From NCBI GenBank assembly GCA_042569785.1, contig JBHPGW010000014.1:1-48938 (forward strand): a DNA stretch of 48,938 nt, given 5' to 3'. Below are positions 33,748 to 42,628 of the stretch, piece by piece. Position numbers and translations under genes: made by a program. The stretch's first letter is position 1. Every line of letters begins with the position of its first letter. The notes beneath the pieces are model-generated. The model made no database searches and had not been told where the DNA came from. It saw nothing but the letters and a program-made list of their open reading frames with translations. The stretch is from JBHPGW01 sp042569785 (GTDB lineage Bacteria > Planctomycetota > Phycisphaerae > Sedimentisphaerales > Anaerobacaceae).

Positions 33748-35226
33748 ATGTCGTTGAAACTTTACAATACGTTGACGCGGAATAAGGACGAATTTAAGCC
33801 TTTGGAAAAAGGCAAAGTTGGGGTTTATGTCTGCGGGCCGACCGTTTATGGTCATGCGCATCTGGGCCATGCTAAGAGTTATCTAAGTTTTGATATACTC
33901 GTGCGGTATCTGCGGTATCTCGGCTATGCCGTTACCTATGTTCAGAATATTACCGATGTGGGCCATCTTACCGATGACGCTGACGAGGGTGAAGATAAGC
34001 TTGCAGTAGCGGCGGAGAAAGAAAAGAAACATCCGATGGAGATAGCTGAGTACTATACGCGCAGCTATTTCGATGATATGGATAAGCTCAATTGTGTTCG
34101 CCCCGATATTAGTCCGAGGGCGAGCGGCCATATCGTCGAGCAGATAGAGATGGTTAAGACGCTCATCGAAAAGGGGTTTGCCTACGAGGTTAAAGGCTCG
34201 GTCTATTTCGATGTCTCTAAATTTAAAGATTACGGTAAGCTTTCCGGCAGAAATCTCGATGATGCCCAGGCAGGGGCGCGAGTTGATATTTCGCCTGACA
34301 AGAAGAGTCCGGCTGATTTTGCGCTTTGGAAAAAAGCGGAGCCTAATCATATTATGCAGTGGCCGAGCCCATGGGGGATGGGCTATCCCGGTTGGCATCT
34401 CGAATGTTCGGTGATGAGTATGAAGTATCTGGGTAAGACTATCGATATTCACGGCGGGGGACTGGAGAATCAGTTCCCGCATCACGAGTGCGAGATCGCT
34501 CAATCAGAAGCCGCTAACGGCGTGCAGTTTGTTCGCTATTGGATTCACAATAATATGGTCACCGTTGACGGCCAGAAAATGGGTAAGAGTTTGAACAATT
34601 TTATCACGCTCAAACAGGCGTTTGCGGGGGCGCATGAAAAATTGACAAGGAACTACGACCCCTTGGCGATCAGGCAGTTGGTTTTGAACAGCCATTACAG
34701 AAGCCCGATAGATTTTTCTGACGCGGCTCTATTCGCTGCTCAAAGTGGATATGAAAGGATTACTGAAACGGTCAAAGCGGTTCGAGGTAAGCTTGGCCAG
34801 GCACCAGCTGGTAAGATCGATGAGAAAATCGAAAAGCAGCTTGAACAACTAAAGAAAAAGTTCGAGACGGCGATGGATGACGATTTGAATACTTCTGTTG
34901 CGCTTTCGGTTGTGTTCGAGCTTGTTCGAGTTAGTAATGGCTTACTTGAAAATGCTAAAACAACCGCAGAGACTTTTGATGCCGTCGATGATCTGTTTAC
35001 TAAATTGGCGGGTGACTGTTTAGGTATTGTAAAAGAGCAGTATTCACAGGCGGTAGAAGGTGATGAAGAAATGATCTCTAAGCTGGTCGAGGAGTTTATT
35101 CAGAAAAGAACCGAGGCTCGTGAGCGAAAGGATTTTGCCGCTGCTGACGGAGTCCGTGACAAGCTTGATGAGATAGGCATTGTACTGGAAGATAGGCCCG
35201 GCGAAACCATCTGGAGAAGAAAATGA
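33748..35226 (+). CDS. cysS: Cysteine-tRNA ligase
   Basis: The protein has 492 residues from the ATG at 33748, with AAAGGA nine bases upstream (a GTG at 33742 is too close to that site). It is a class I synthetase with the HIGH motif as HLGH (after PTVYGHA), the second signature as KMGKS, and zinc ligands in CGPTVYG, WHLECS and HHECEIAQ. The C-terminal anticodon-binding helices end in RKDFAAADGVRDKLDEIGI, a family hallmark. It charges tRNA-Cys. Its last four bases overlap the ruvC start. Confidence 0.95.
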   Translation: MSLKLYNTLTRNKDEFKPLEKGKVGVYVCGPTVYGHAHLGHAKSYLSFDILVRYLRYLGYAVTYVQNITDVGHLTDDADEGEDKLAVAAEKEKKHPMEIAEYYTRSYFDDMDKLNCVRPDISPRASGHIVEQIEMVKTLIEKGFAYEVKGSVYFDVSKFKDYGKLSGRNLDDAQAGARVDISPDKKSPADFALWKKAEPNHIMQWPSPWGMGYPGWHLECSVMSMKYLGKTIDIHGGGLENQFPHHECEIAQSEAANGVQFVRYWIHNNMVTVDGQKMGKSLNNFITLKQAFAGAHEKLTRNYDPLAIRQLVLNSHYRSPIDFSDAALFAAQSGYERITETVKAVRGKLGQAPAGKIDEKIEKQLEQLKKKFETAMDDDLNTSVALSVVFELVRVSNGLLENAKTTAETFDAVDDLFTKLAGDCLGIVKEQYSQAVEGDEEMISKLVEEFIQKRTEARERKDFAAADGVRDKLDEIGIVLEDRPGETIWRRK

Positions 35227-35732
35227 GGATACTCGGCATAGACCCGGGGTTACAGGTTTGCGGATACGCGTGTATCGATGCGGCAGGTAACGATGAAAAG
35301 CTGACCGAAGCCGGCGTCTTTCGTACCGATAGTCAGTTGGCCCTGGAAGTCAGACTCAACCAGATAGCTTCTGACATTGAATCGCTGCTGGAAAGATTTG
35401 CCCCGGATATGGTCGCCGTCGAAGAATTGTATTCGCATTACGCGCATCCTAAAACAGCGATATTGATGGGACACGCAAGAGGTGTTATACTACAGCGGTG
35501 CGCCGAAGCTGGGATCGAAGTAGCCAGCTTCAGTGCGACGCGGATAAAAAAAGCGACCACCGGTAACGGCAGGGCGTCAAAGCAGCAGATGCAGCGGGCT
35601 ATTCAGACGGTGCTCGCATTGCCTGAGTTGCCGGAACCGAACGATGTCGCCGATGCAATTGCGGCGGCATTATGTTGCAGCAATACTATAAATTGTGAAG
35701 TTGTTAACGAATCAATAATCAATAATCAATAA
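35223..35732 (+). CDS. ruvC: Holliday junction resolvase RuvC
   Basis: The protein has 169 residues. The acidic catalytic residues are Asp7 (GIDPG), Glu67 (VAVEELY), Asp141 and Asp144 (NDVADAIAAAL). It is an RNase H-fold endonuclease that cuts recombination junctions with RuvAB. It overlaps cysS by four bases. The last codons run into a heptanucleotide repeat (35710-35744), giving the unusual end ESIINNQ. Confidence 0.94.
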   Translation: MRILGIDPGLQVCGYACIDAAGNDEKLTEAGVFRTDSQLALEVRLNQIASDIESLLERFAPDMVAVEELYSHYAHPKTAILMGHARGVILQRCAEAGIEVASFSATRIKKATTGNGRASKQQMQRAIQTVLALPELPEPNDVADAIAAALCCSNTINCEVVNESIINNQ

Positions 35733-35744
35733 TCAATAATCAAT
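35710..35744 (+). repeat. AATCAAT heptanucleotide repeat, five perfect units
   Basis: Five uninterrupted AATCAAT units span the ruvC stop codon and stop five bases before the ruvA start. They occupy the place where a ribosome binding site for ruvA would be expected. Every reading frame through the repeat meets TAA within 21 bases, so changes in copy number would vary the spacing and the last residues of RuvC but would not read through into ruvA. Confidence 0.9.
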
Positions 35745-35749
35745 TAAAA

Positions 35750-36376
35750 ATGATCGCGAAAATTGAAGGAAAACTTATCGCTCTTGATGTTGGTACCGCA
35801 CTGGTGCAGGTCGACTCTATTACTTATGAGGTTATGCTGCCAGGCTATTGTCTCAATATTCTTTCGGATAAAATTGGCGGTGACATTTCCCTTTGCACAA
35901 TGGAATATTACGAAGGTACACCAGGCGGGGGCAACCTTATACCGAGAATGATAGGTTTTCTCAATACCGGCGAAAGGGACTTTTTTACCAGGTACACAAG
36001 TGTCAAGGGGATCGGTATTAAGAAAGGCTTAAAGTCGCTGAGTATCCCGATAACTACGATAGCCGCTGCCATCGAGAACGGCGATGAAAAAACGCTTATC
36101 TCACTGCCTTCGGTAGGCAAAAGATTAGCTCAGCATATTATCGCTGAGTTAAAAGGTAAACTGGAAAGTTTCGCAGTCGGAGCAGAAGTCGCCTCAGCAG
36201 CTGTCGCCTTCAAGCCGTTCCAGGTGGAGGCTCTGGAAGTGCTCGTAGCCTGGGGCGAAAAAAGGGCTGACTCACTTGAACTTATCGAATTAGCGTGTAA
36301 AAAACACCCGGACGCCAAAACAGCCGAAGAGTTGGTTCCAATCGTTTATAGATTGAAACAGGGAGTGGAAGTATAG
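35750..36376 (+). CDS. ruvA: Holliday junction branch migration protein RuvA
   Basis: The protein has 208 residues. An N-terminal OB-fold (MIAKIEGKLIALDVGTALVQV) is followed by two helix-hairpin-helix motifs, around KGIGIKKGLKSL and LPSVGKRLAQHIIAELKGK. A C-terminal three-helix domain contacts RuvB. RuvA binds the four-way junction and loads RuvB. No ribosome binding site precedes the ATG, because the heptanucleotide repeat occupies that stretch, so translation may rely on coupling to ruvC. RuvB starts one base after its stop. Confidence 0.92.
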   Translation: MIAKIEGKLIALDVGTALVQVDSITYEVMLPGYCLNILSDKIGGDISLCTMEYYEGTPGGGNLIPRMIGFLNTGERDFFTRYTSVKGIGIKKGLKSLSIPITTIAAAIENGDEKTLISLPSVGKRLAQHIIAELKGKLESFAVGAEVASAAVAFKPFQVEALEVLVAWGEKRADSLELIELACKKHPDAKTAEELVPIVYRLKQGVEV

Positions 36377-36377
36377 G

Positions 36378-37430
36378 ATGGCAATAGACAGAGTAATAAA
36401 CGGACAACCGCGGAGCGAACAGGAAGAAGCGTTCAATGTTTCTCTTCGGCCCAAAACTTTGGATCAGTGTATAGGCCAGGGCAACGTCAAGGAAAAGCTC
36501 TCGATCGCGATAGCCGCTGCTACCGGCAGGGGTGAACCGTTAGAGCACATATTGTTCTACGGTCCGCCGGGCCTTGGCAAAACTACGCTGGCTCATATCG
36601 TGGCAAATGAGATGGGCGCCAATATAAGATGTTCTTCCGGGCCTGCGATGGTAAAGCAGGGCGACGTTATGGGGATGTTGAGTAACATCAATACCGGCGA
36701 CGTACTTTTTATTGACGAGATCCATCGACTCAGCACTTCGGTTGAGGAATTTATTTACCCCGCAATGGAAGATTTTAAAGTTGACTTTACCGTTGACAGC
36801 GGGATGCACGCAAAAACGATCAATTTTCCGCTCAAGCGTTTTACCCTGGTAGGCGCGACAACCAGGGCAGGGCTGCTAAGCGCTCCCTTGCGAAGCAGAT
36901 TCGGAATGCTCTATCACATGGATTTTTATAGCGACTCCGAGTTGACTGAGATACTTGGCCGTTCAGCGGAATTGCTCGAATTGAAATGTGAAAACGGAAC
37001 ACTTGAAATGATAGCAGGTCGTTGCCGCAGAACACCGAGAATCGCCAACCGTCTTTTGAAACGTGTCCGCGATTACGCTCAGGTCAAAGGTACCGGCGTT
37101 CTCAGTGGCGGGATAGTCGAAAACGCTCTGAAGATGGAGCGGATCGATGAACTTGGCCTTGACGAACTGGACAGGGCGTTTCTTGGCGCTTTGGCAAATA
37201 TTTATGAAGGCGGCCCGGCTGGTATAGAGGCGATAGCGGCGACGCTCGGCGAAGAAAGAGATACGCTCGAAGATGTCGTCGAGCCTTACCTTTTACAGAT
37301 CGGGTTTTTAAGACGCACCCAGCGAGGCAGAGAGATCACCAAGCAGGCCTGTGAGCACCTCGGGCTCAAACTACATAAGAGCAAACCCAGCAAAGAACAG
37401 CCGGAACTGTTCGAGACAGACTCACAGTAG
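36378..37430 (+). CDS. ruvB: Holliday junction helicase RuvB
   Basis: This is a 350-residue AAA+ ATPase. Walker A is GPPGLGKTT and Walker B LFIDEIHRL; the sensor segments GATTRAGLLSAPLRSRFG and the arginine-finger region are present. A winged-helix domain (after about residue 260) ends in GFLRRTQRGREIT, as in RuvB. It drives branch migration on RuvA. The gene is the last of the ruvCAB set and is followed 32 bases later by the mannitol-dehydrogenase-like gene. Confidence 0.96.
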   Translation: MAIDRVINGQPRSEQEEAFNVSLRPKTLDQCIGQGNVKEKLSIAIAAATGRGEPLEHILFYGPPGLGKTTLAHIVANEMGANIRCSSGPAMVKQGDVMGMLSNINTGDVLFIDEIHRLSTSVEEFIYPAMEDFKVDFTVDSGMHAKTINFPLKRFTLVGATTRAGLLSAPLRSRFGMLYHMDFYSDSELTEILGRSAELLELKCENGTLEMIAGRCRRTPRIANRLLKRVRDYAQVKGTGVLSGGIVENALKMERIDELGLDELDRAFLGALANIYEGGPAGIEAIAATLGEERDTLEDVVEPYLLQIGFLRRTQRGREITKQACEHLGLKLHKSKPSKEQPELFETDSQ

Positions 37431-37462
37431 AACAACATCAGCAATCAAGGAGAAATATTACT

Positions 37463-38737
37463 TTGGCTAAACATGTATTTACAGGTTTTGGATTTGGGCC
37501 CATTCAGAGCGGCCTGTTCTTGAAAGAAGCATTTGAAAGCGGCAATTTCGACAGATTCGTAGTCGCCGAAGTCGACCAGAAACTCGTCGATGCTCTCAGA
37601 GCCAACAACGGTACTTATTATATCAATATCGCAAAGGCTGACGGCGTCGAAGTTGTGCAGATCGATAATGTAGAGCTTTTCAATCCGAACGTTGCCCAGG
37701 ACAAAAAGGCTTTGTTAGAAGCTCTGGCCCGGTCCACCGAGATAACGACGTCACTGCCATCGGTCAAATTTTACGATATGGGTGGCGACACTTGCGTAGC
37801 TTCATTGATCGCTCATGGTGTTAATAATAGTAAGACCGACGCAACAATTATTTACGCTGCTGAAAACAATAATCACGCTGCCGAAATTCTTGAAAAAGCC
37901 GTCGAACCAAAACTTAACATCGGCCCAGGCAAAGAGGTTCGATTCTTAAATACCGTGATCGGCAAAATGAGTCAGGTAGTCACTGACCCGGATCAAGTTG
38001 AGAGCTTGAACTTAAAGCCGATCGCCCCTGGTATCGACAGAGCGTTTCTGGTTGAAGAATTTAATAAAATACTTGTCACCAGAGCAGCTATTGACAGATT
38101 CACCCCCGGCATCGAAGTTTTTATGGAAAAGGACGATCTGCTGCCCTTCGAGGAGGCCAAGCTTTATGGCCACAACGCGATACACGCTTTGTTGGCATAT
38201 TTGGGTCATGTAAAAGGGTATGGCAAAATGTCTGAGTTGAAAGCCGATGATACGTTGATGAAAATTGCCGCGAAAGCTTTTATCGACGAATCCGGTACCG
38301 CTTTGATAGGCAAGTATGGCAAGCTTGGTGATGAGCTTTTCACTGTCACGGGCTTCCAGGGGTATGCCGACGATCTGCTTGAGCGTATGACCAATACTTA
38401 TCTTACCGATGCGATTGCCAGGACAGGGCGTGACCCCGTTAGAAAGCTCGGCACAACTGACCGAATATTCGGCACAATGTCACTTACTTTGAAATATGGT
38501 GTAACCCCGACCAATATGGCATTGGGCGCAATTGCGGGAATCGCTTTTTTACTTGCTCAGCCGGAAGAAAATGATCTACCCGAAGAATTGCGTTTTAGCG
38601 ATTGGAAAAAAATGACCGATAGTGACATAGAAAAAATAATCAAATGGATATGGCAGGGCCAATCTACGAAGTTTAACGACGAACTTATTGAACTTGTCAA
38701 AAACGCTAAACCATCTTTAGCTAATATTATTGAATAG
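37463..38737 (+). CDS. Mannitol-1-phosphate 5-dehydrogenase-like (polyol dehydrogenase family)
   Basis: The protein has 424 residues, starting at TTG with AAGGAG about ten bases upstream. An N-terminal NAD-binding Rossmann fold (FTGFGFGPIQSGLF) is followed by a helical catalytic domain. The polyol-dehydrogenase catalytic triad Lys-x4-Asn-x2-His is visible as Lys233, Asn238 and His241 in KLYGHNAIH. Later segments RDPVRKLGTTDRIFGTM and ITNMALGAI-type text match MtlD. It would interconvert a hexitol phosphate and a ketose phosphate. No PTS transporter or mtlA is nearby. The next gene is an aldolase/SDR fusion, which suggests that polyol phosphate is the shared substrate class. The exact substrate is open. 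Confidence 0.75.
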   Translation: MAKHVFTGFGFGPIQSGLFLKEAFESGNFDRFVVAEVDQKLVDALRANNGTYYINIAKADGVEVVQIDNVELFNPNVAQDKKALLEALARSTEITTSLPSVKFYDMGGDTCVASLIAHGVNNSKTDATIIYAAENNNHAAEILEKAVEPKLNIGPGKEVRFLNTVIGKMSQVVTDPDQVESLNLKPIAPGIDRAFLVEEFNKILVTRAAIDRFTPGIEVFMEKDDLLPFEEAKLYGHNAIHALLAYLGHVKGYGKMSELKADDTLMKIAAKAFIDESGTALIGKYGKLGDELFTVTGFQGYADDLLERMTNTYLTDAIARTGRDPVRKLGTTDRIFGTMSLTLKYGVTPTNMALGAIAGIAFLLAQPEENDLPEELRFSDWKKMTDSDIEKIIKWIWQGQSTKFNDELIELVKNAKPSLANIIE

Positions 38738-38749
38738 GAAACAGGACAA

Positions 38750-40711
38750 ATGAACAAAGAATTAGCACAGTTAATCAGAATCTCAAATACAGTAGGTAAA
38801 GACGCGACACTGGTTCAAGGCGGCGGCGGAAATACTTCGGTAAAAACAGACGACGGAAAATTCATGTACCTAAAGGCAAGCGGGACCGCGCTTAAGGATA
38901 TGGACGCCAAAAAAGGCTGGCGCAGATTGCGGATCGATGCGGTTCGCCGGATACTCAAAGATAAACAACTGGATAAGTTCGAAACACAACCAAGAGAGGT
39001 TGAGGTAGTCTCTCGACTGATCCGTGCCTGCGAGGATGATGTCACTACTGGCGCCAGGCCCTCGCTGGAAGCGCATTTGCACTCTTGCCTTGATAAATGT
39101 GTTATTCACCTTCACGCTGACGCGGTTGGTGCTTTTATAAACGCAAAAAACGGCAAGCAGCAGCTGGAGAAACTATTTAAAGACGAAAAGCTGCCCCCGG
39201 TTTGGGTTCCTTACGCAAGTCCAGGCTATATGCTCGCAAAGAAAGTTACTAAATTAGTTGCCGATTACAATACCCATTACGGCAGAAATCCTTCGATACT
39301 TTTTCTGCAAAAGCACGGCCCTGTCTTTTCCGCTTCGAGCCCTGACGCTGCGTTAAGGCTTGTCCGAAAGGTGATCAATAAATGCGGTTCAAAACTAAAG
39401 CCTCTTACCGCAGCGAGGATCAAATTTGTATCTGAGCAGGTTATTACCGAGACAGCGATTAAAATTCGTAAGGGTTTTTTCGACGCGACCGGCAAGTACA
39501 CTACGATAAATTATTTTTACAATGACGTTATCGCTGGTTTTATCAATCTTAAAAACGCGAAAAAAATGCTAGCGACCCCGGCTATTACCACCGATGAGCT
39601 TTTATATGTTTCCGGTGCTCCGTTGTGGCTGGAAAATTGTGATCCTAAGAAAATTGCCGCTAAATTAACTTCGCAAATTGACAGAGAAGAAAAACCATCT
39701 GTGTCTTTTTTGGTTAAAGGTGTTGGCCTTTTCGTTGCAGAGAGAGAGAAAATGGCAGGCACCGTCAGAGATACCGTCGCAAGCGCACTTTTCGTCCGTA
39801 GAAACGCAATTACCATGGGCGGCATCGTCAGCATGACCAAAAAAGAGCGGGAGTTTGTGAACAACTGGGAGACAGATACTTTCCGCAGGCAATTGATGGC
39901 TGGTTCGAGCAGTGGCCAACTGCAGGGGCGTATCGCTGTTGTCACTGGTGCCGGAAGCGGGCTGGGCAGAAGTATCGTGATAGGCCTTGCACGTGCGGGT
40001 GCATCGGTAGCGATAGCTGACATCGACACCAAAGCGGCTCAGGAAACCGCTGAGACTATAAAAGCTGAATTGCCCGATGCTCAAACCATTGTAGTTGGCT
40101 GTAACGTTACCAGTGAGGAAAGTGTCGAGCAGGCTTTTGGTGAATTGCGGAAAAACTGGGGTGGACTCGATATTCTCGTCAATGCCGCAGGTGTAGCACC
40201 AGCTGGGCCCCTGGTCGATCTGCCGGTAAGGCAATTCCGCTTTGCGATGGAAGTTAATTTGACTGGGTACTTCCTCATGGCTCAATATGCTGCCAGGATT
40301 ATGACTGCCCAGGATATCGGCGGGGCGATAATAAATATCAGTTCGAAATCCGGGCTCGATGCCAGCAAAAACAATACCCCTTACAACGCTACCAAAGCAG
40401 GCGAATTACACATGGCTCGCGGATGGGCAATGGAACTTGGCGAATATGGAATAAGGGTAAACTGCGTTTGTCCGGGTAATGTCTTCGAGGGGTCCAAGAT
40501 ATGGAACCCGGAATATATCAAGGTGTGCGCAAAAAAATACGGCATAAAGCCAGAAGAAGTCATTCCGTTCTACGTCAATAAGACAGCACTCAACCGTGAG
40601 ATCAAAGGAAGTGACATTGCCGATTCGGTGGTATTTCTCTGCTCGGATAACGCACGAACGATCACGGGCCAGACGATAGTAGCAGATAGCGGCCAGGTAA
40701 TGGTTAGGTAA
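38750..40711 (+). CDS. Bifunctional class II aldolase / sorbitol-6-phosphate dehydrogenase-like protein
   Basis: The protein has 653 residues with two domains. Residues 1 to about 385 form a class II aldolase of the AraD/FucA type; the metal-binding residues appear in VIHLHADAV, and a carboxylate precedes them in SLEAHLHSC. Residues of about 390-653 are a short-chain dehydrogenase, with the nucleotide-binding TGAGSGLG near residue 398 and catalytic Tyr545-x3-Lys549 (YNATK). The last 60 residues closely recall the E. coli sorbitol-6-phosphate dehydrogenase tail (AKKYGIKPEEV...TGQTIVADSGQVM). Such fusions cleave or oxidise sugar phosphates such as rhamnulose or related ketoses. It starts 12 bases after the MtlD-like gene. 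Confidence 0.8.
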   Translation: MNKELAQLIRISNTVGKDATLVQGGGGNTSVKTDDGKFMYLKASGTALKDMDAKKGWRRLRIDAVRRILKDKQLDKFETQPREVEVVSRLIRACEDDVTTGARPSLEAHLHSCLDKCVIHLHADAVGAFINAKNGKQQLEKLFKDEKLPPVWVPYASPGYMLAKKVTKLVADYNTHYGRNPSILFLQKHGPVFSASSPDAALRLVRKVINKCGSKLKPLTAARIKFVSEQVITETAIKIRKGFFDATGKYTTINYFYNDVIAGFINLKNAKKMLATPAITTDELLYVSGAPLWLENCDPKKIAAKLTSQIDREEKPSVSFLVKGVGLFVAEREKMAGTVRDTVASALFVRRNAITMGGIVSMTKKEREFVNNWETDTFRRQLMAGSSSGQLQGRIAVVTGAGSGLGRSIVIGLARAGASVAIADIDTKAAQETAETIKAELPDAQTIVVGCNVTSEESVEQAFGELRKNWGGLDILVNAAGVAPAGPLVDLPVRQFRFAMEVNLTGYFLMAQYAARIMTAQDIGGAIINISSKSGLDASKNNTPYNATKAGELHMARGWAMELGEYGIRVNCVCPGNVFEGSKIWNPEYIKVCAKKYGIKPEEVIPFYVNKTALNREIKGSDIADSVVFLCSDNARTITGQTIVADSGQVMVR

Positions 40712-40712
40712 A

Positions 40713-41672
40713 TTATTCTTTTATCTCGGGGCAGGACATGATGAAGTCGACACAGTGGCTTAGTTTTGCCATGGCTACCGCAACAGTACAGTCGGCAGCT
40801 CCGTAATAAAGATTGATCTGGTCGATTTCCTTATCGATCGTAACGCCGGTTGGAAATACCACGCCGTGAACATCGCCTACATGCTCGTATGTCTCGCGAG
40901 GTCCCAGAACCCATTCATCCGCCCTGCGAAGGACTCGCCAGGGTTCGTAAAGATCCAAAAGTGCCATTCCAAGCCGATATATCGCTCCGCCTGTCGTGTT
41001 ACGAACTCCGTGATAAAACAATAGCCAACCCTCGGCAGTCTCTACCGGCTGACATGCAAGGCCTACTCTATGACAATCCCAATACGCCTGTCTTGTTCTG
41101 ATCAGACACCGGTGGTCTCCCCAGTGCTTGAGGTCAGGCGAAAAGCTAAGCCAGATATGGGCCTCACCTCGTACGATCGGACGATGTAACAAAGCGAATC
41201 GACCGCCGAATCTTCGCGGAAACAAACAAGCGTCTTTATCTTCAGGAGGAAGTAAAACTCCGAGCCTGGCAAAAACCCGAAAGTCCCTCGTAATCGCAAG
41301 CGATACCACAGGCCCGCCTTCGCTGAAAGAGGTATAAGTAATGCCGAACTGCTTTTGTTCTTCAAGCCAGATGATACGCGGGTCCTCAAGACCCCATTTT
41401 TCTTCGCGCGAACTCTGGTCCGCTTCCATGGTCGGCTTCTGGTCGATCTTCCAGTTGGTGAAACCATCGGCGCTCCGGGCAAGGGTCAGATGCGAAAAAC
41501 CTCTCATATCCTCCACTCGCATCAGTAGTAACGTCTCACCATTGAGCTTTATAGCGCCAGGATTAAAAACCGCATTCACTGGATATGGCCAACCTGCAGG
41601 CGTCAGTATCGGGTTGTTTTCATAGCGAGTGAAAAGTTCGTAGGCTGCCTTTTGATGTGAAAGCTTAAGCAT
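40713..41672 (-). CDS. GH130-family glycoside phosphorylase/hydrolase
   Basis: The protein has 319 residues with five-bladed beta-propeller features. The conserved catalytic-site text LEDPRI has the family aspartate near Asp97. Other hallmarks are NPGAIKLNGETLLLMRVED, LLFYHGVRN and NLYYGAADCTVAVA. GH130 enzymes act on beta-mannosides, most by phosphorolysis to mannose 1-phosphate, some by hydrolysis. There is no signal peptide, so it acts in the cytoplasm. It converges on the hexitol-like gene pair with its stop one base from theirs, so it may not be cotranscribed, but a shared mannose/mannitol theme is suggestive. Confidence 0.8.
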   Translation of the reverse strand: MLKLSHQKAAYELFTRYENNPILTPAGWPYPVNAVFNPGAIKLNGETLLLMRVEDMRGFSHLTLARSADGFTNWKIDQKPTMEADQSSREEKWGLEDPRIIWLEEQKQFGITYTSFSEGGPVVSLAITRDFRVFARLGVLLPPEDKDACLFPRRFGGRFALLHRPIVRGEAHIWLSFSPDLKHWGDHRCLIRTRQAYWDCHRVGLACQPVETAEGWLLFYHGVRNTTGGAIYRLGMALLDLYEPWRVLRRADEWVLGPRETYEHVGDVHGVVFPTGVTIDKEIDQINLYYGAADCTVAVAMAKLSHCVDFIMSCPEIKE

Positions 41673-41715
41673 ATTCTATTCCCTGAGATATCAATAAACG
41701 TTTTAAACTTTTTCA

Positions 41716-41724
41716 ATTATACCA
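41716..41724 (-). promoter_or_regulatory. Extended -10 promoter of the GH130 gene
   Basis: On the minus strand TGGTATAAT is an extended -10 element with a perfect TATAAT. It lies 44 bases upstream of the GH130 start. The -35 is poor, which is usual for extended -10 promoters. Confidence 0.45.
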
Positions 41725-41830
41725 CCTAAATCGGCAGGTTTACCACCTTTACTGTAAACCAAATTGTAAAAAATATTTCTCAAATTGGGACACTAACAAA
41801 ATATCCGCTGAATGTCAAACACCTGAACCA

Positions 41831-41859
41831 TTGACGAATGCGGTTTTTTTTGCTAATCT
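41831..41859 (+). promoter_or_regulatory. Promoter of the metallo-beta-lactamase-fold gene
   Basis: TTGACG (41831-41836), 17 bases and TAATCT (41854-41859), with a TG extension in front of the -10, precede the start at 41884. The leader would be about 18 bases and includes AAAGGA as the ribosome binding site. Confidence 0.5.
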
Positions 41860-41883
41860 AAATGTTTTTCAAAGGATTCTCAA

Positions 41884-42516
41884 ATGAAAATAGACCAGTT
41901 CATCTTAGGTGCATACGAAACAAATTGCTATGTTTGTCGAAGCAGCGATGATACTCTCGACTGCCTTATCATTGATACCGGCCTCGAAGCCGCCGAACTT
42001 ATCAATTTTCTCGCCGAAAACAAACTCAGGCCACTTGCGGTAATCCTCACTCACGGCCACGCGGATCACATTTGCGGCCTGGAGCCCTTGCGAAAGAGTT
42101 ATCCTGACGTAAAAGTATATATCCACAAACTCGATGCCGATATGCTCGCTAAGCCGACCCGCAATCTTTCGCTTTTTGCCGGAACTGCTTTCAAAACCAA
42201 CCCCGCTGACGAGCTTTTAGAAGATGGCCGGATAATCGAACTGGCTCACTTGAAATTAAAGGTTCTTCACACCCCCGGCCACACACCAGGCGGAATTTGC
42301 CTATATGCTGAAAATGACAATATTGTCTTCGTAGGCGATACCTTATTTGCCGATTCCGTAGGCAGAACAGATTTCCCAAAAGGCAGTATGACAGATCTGA
42401 TAAACGCAATAAAACAAAAGCTATGCACCTTACCCGATGAGACTGTAGTCCACCCAGGCCATGGTCCATCAACAACAATCGCCAGAGAAAAGGCCCACAA
42501 CCAATACCTGCGATAA
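41884..42516 (+). CDS. Metallo-beta-lactamase-fold hydrolase (glyoxalase II-like)
   Basis: The protein has 210 residues. The di-zinc motif THGHADH is at residues 56-62. The second and third metal motifs are HTPGHTPGG and FVGDTLFADSVGRTDFP, and a late HPGHGP completes the site. It belongs to the small glyoxalase II-like hydrolases, which often cleave thioesters or act on unknown metabolites in the cytoplasm. It has its own promoter and no obvious operon partner. The substrate cannot be deduced. Confidence 0.9.
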   Translation: MKIDQFILGAYETNCYVCRSSDDTLDCLIIDTGLEAAELINFLAENKLRPLAVILTHGHADHICGLEPLRKSYPDVKVYIHKLDADMLAKPTRNLSLFAGTAFKTNPADELLEDGRIIELAHLKLKVLHTPGHTPGGICLYAENDNIVFVGDTLFADSVGRTDFPKGSMTDLINAIKQKLCTLPDETVVHPGHGPSTTIAREKAHNQYLR

Positions 42517-42592
42517 TTGAATTTGCCGCAGGGGGTGCGGGAGGCGCAGAGGGCACTGAGTTTTTTACGATTATAGTTGAGCAAATTTAATC

Positions 42593-42621
42593 TTGAATTA
42601 AATACCAAAGGCATGTAGACT
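42593..42621 (+). promoter_or_regulatory. Candidate promoter of pgsA, possibly leaderless
   Basis: TTGAAT (42593-42598), 17 bases and TAGACT (42616-42621) end only seven bases before the pgsA ATG at 42629. Transcription would start at or one base before the start codon. The absence of a Shine-Dalgarno site there agrees with a leaderless mRNA. Confidence 0.4.
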
Positions 42622-42628
42622 TATCGTA

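Noticed and set aside
37463..38737. Inositol-3-phosphate synthase
   Set aside because: This was a first impression from the Rossmann start, but the Lys-x4-Asn-x2-His triad and C-terminal text fit mannitol-type dehydrogenases.
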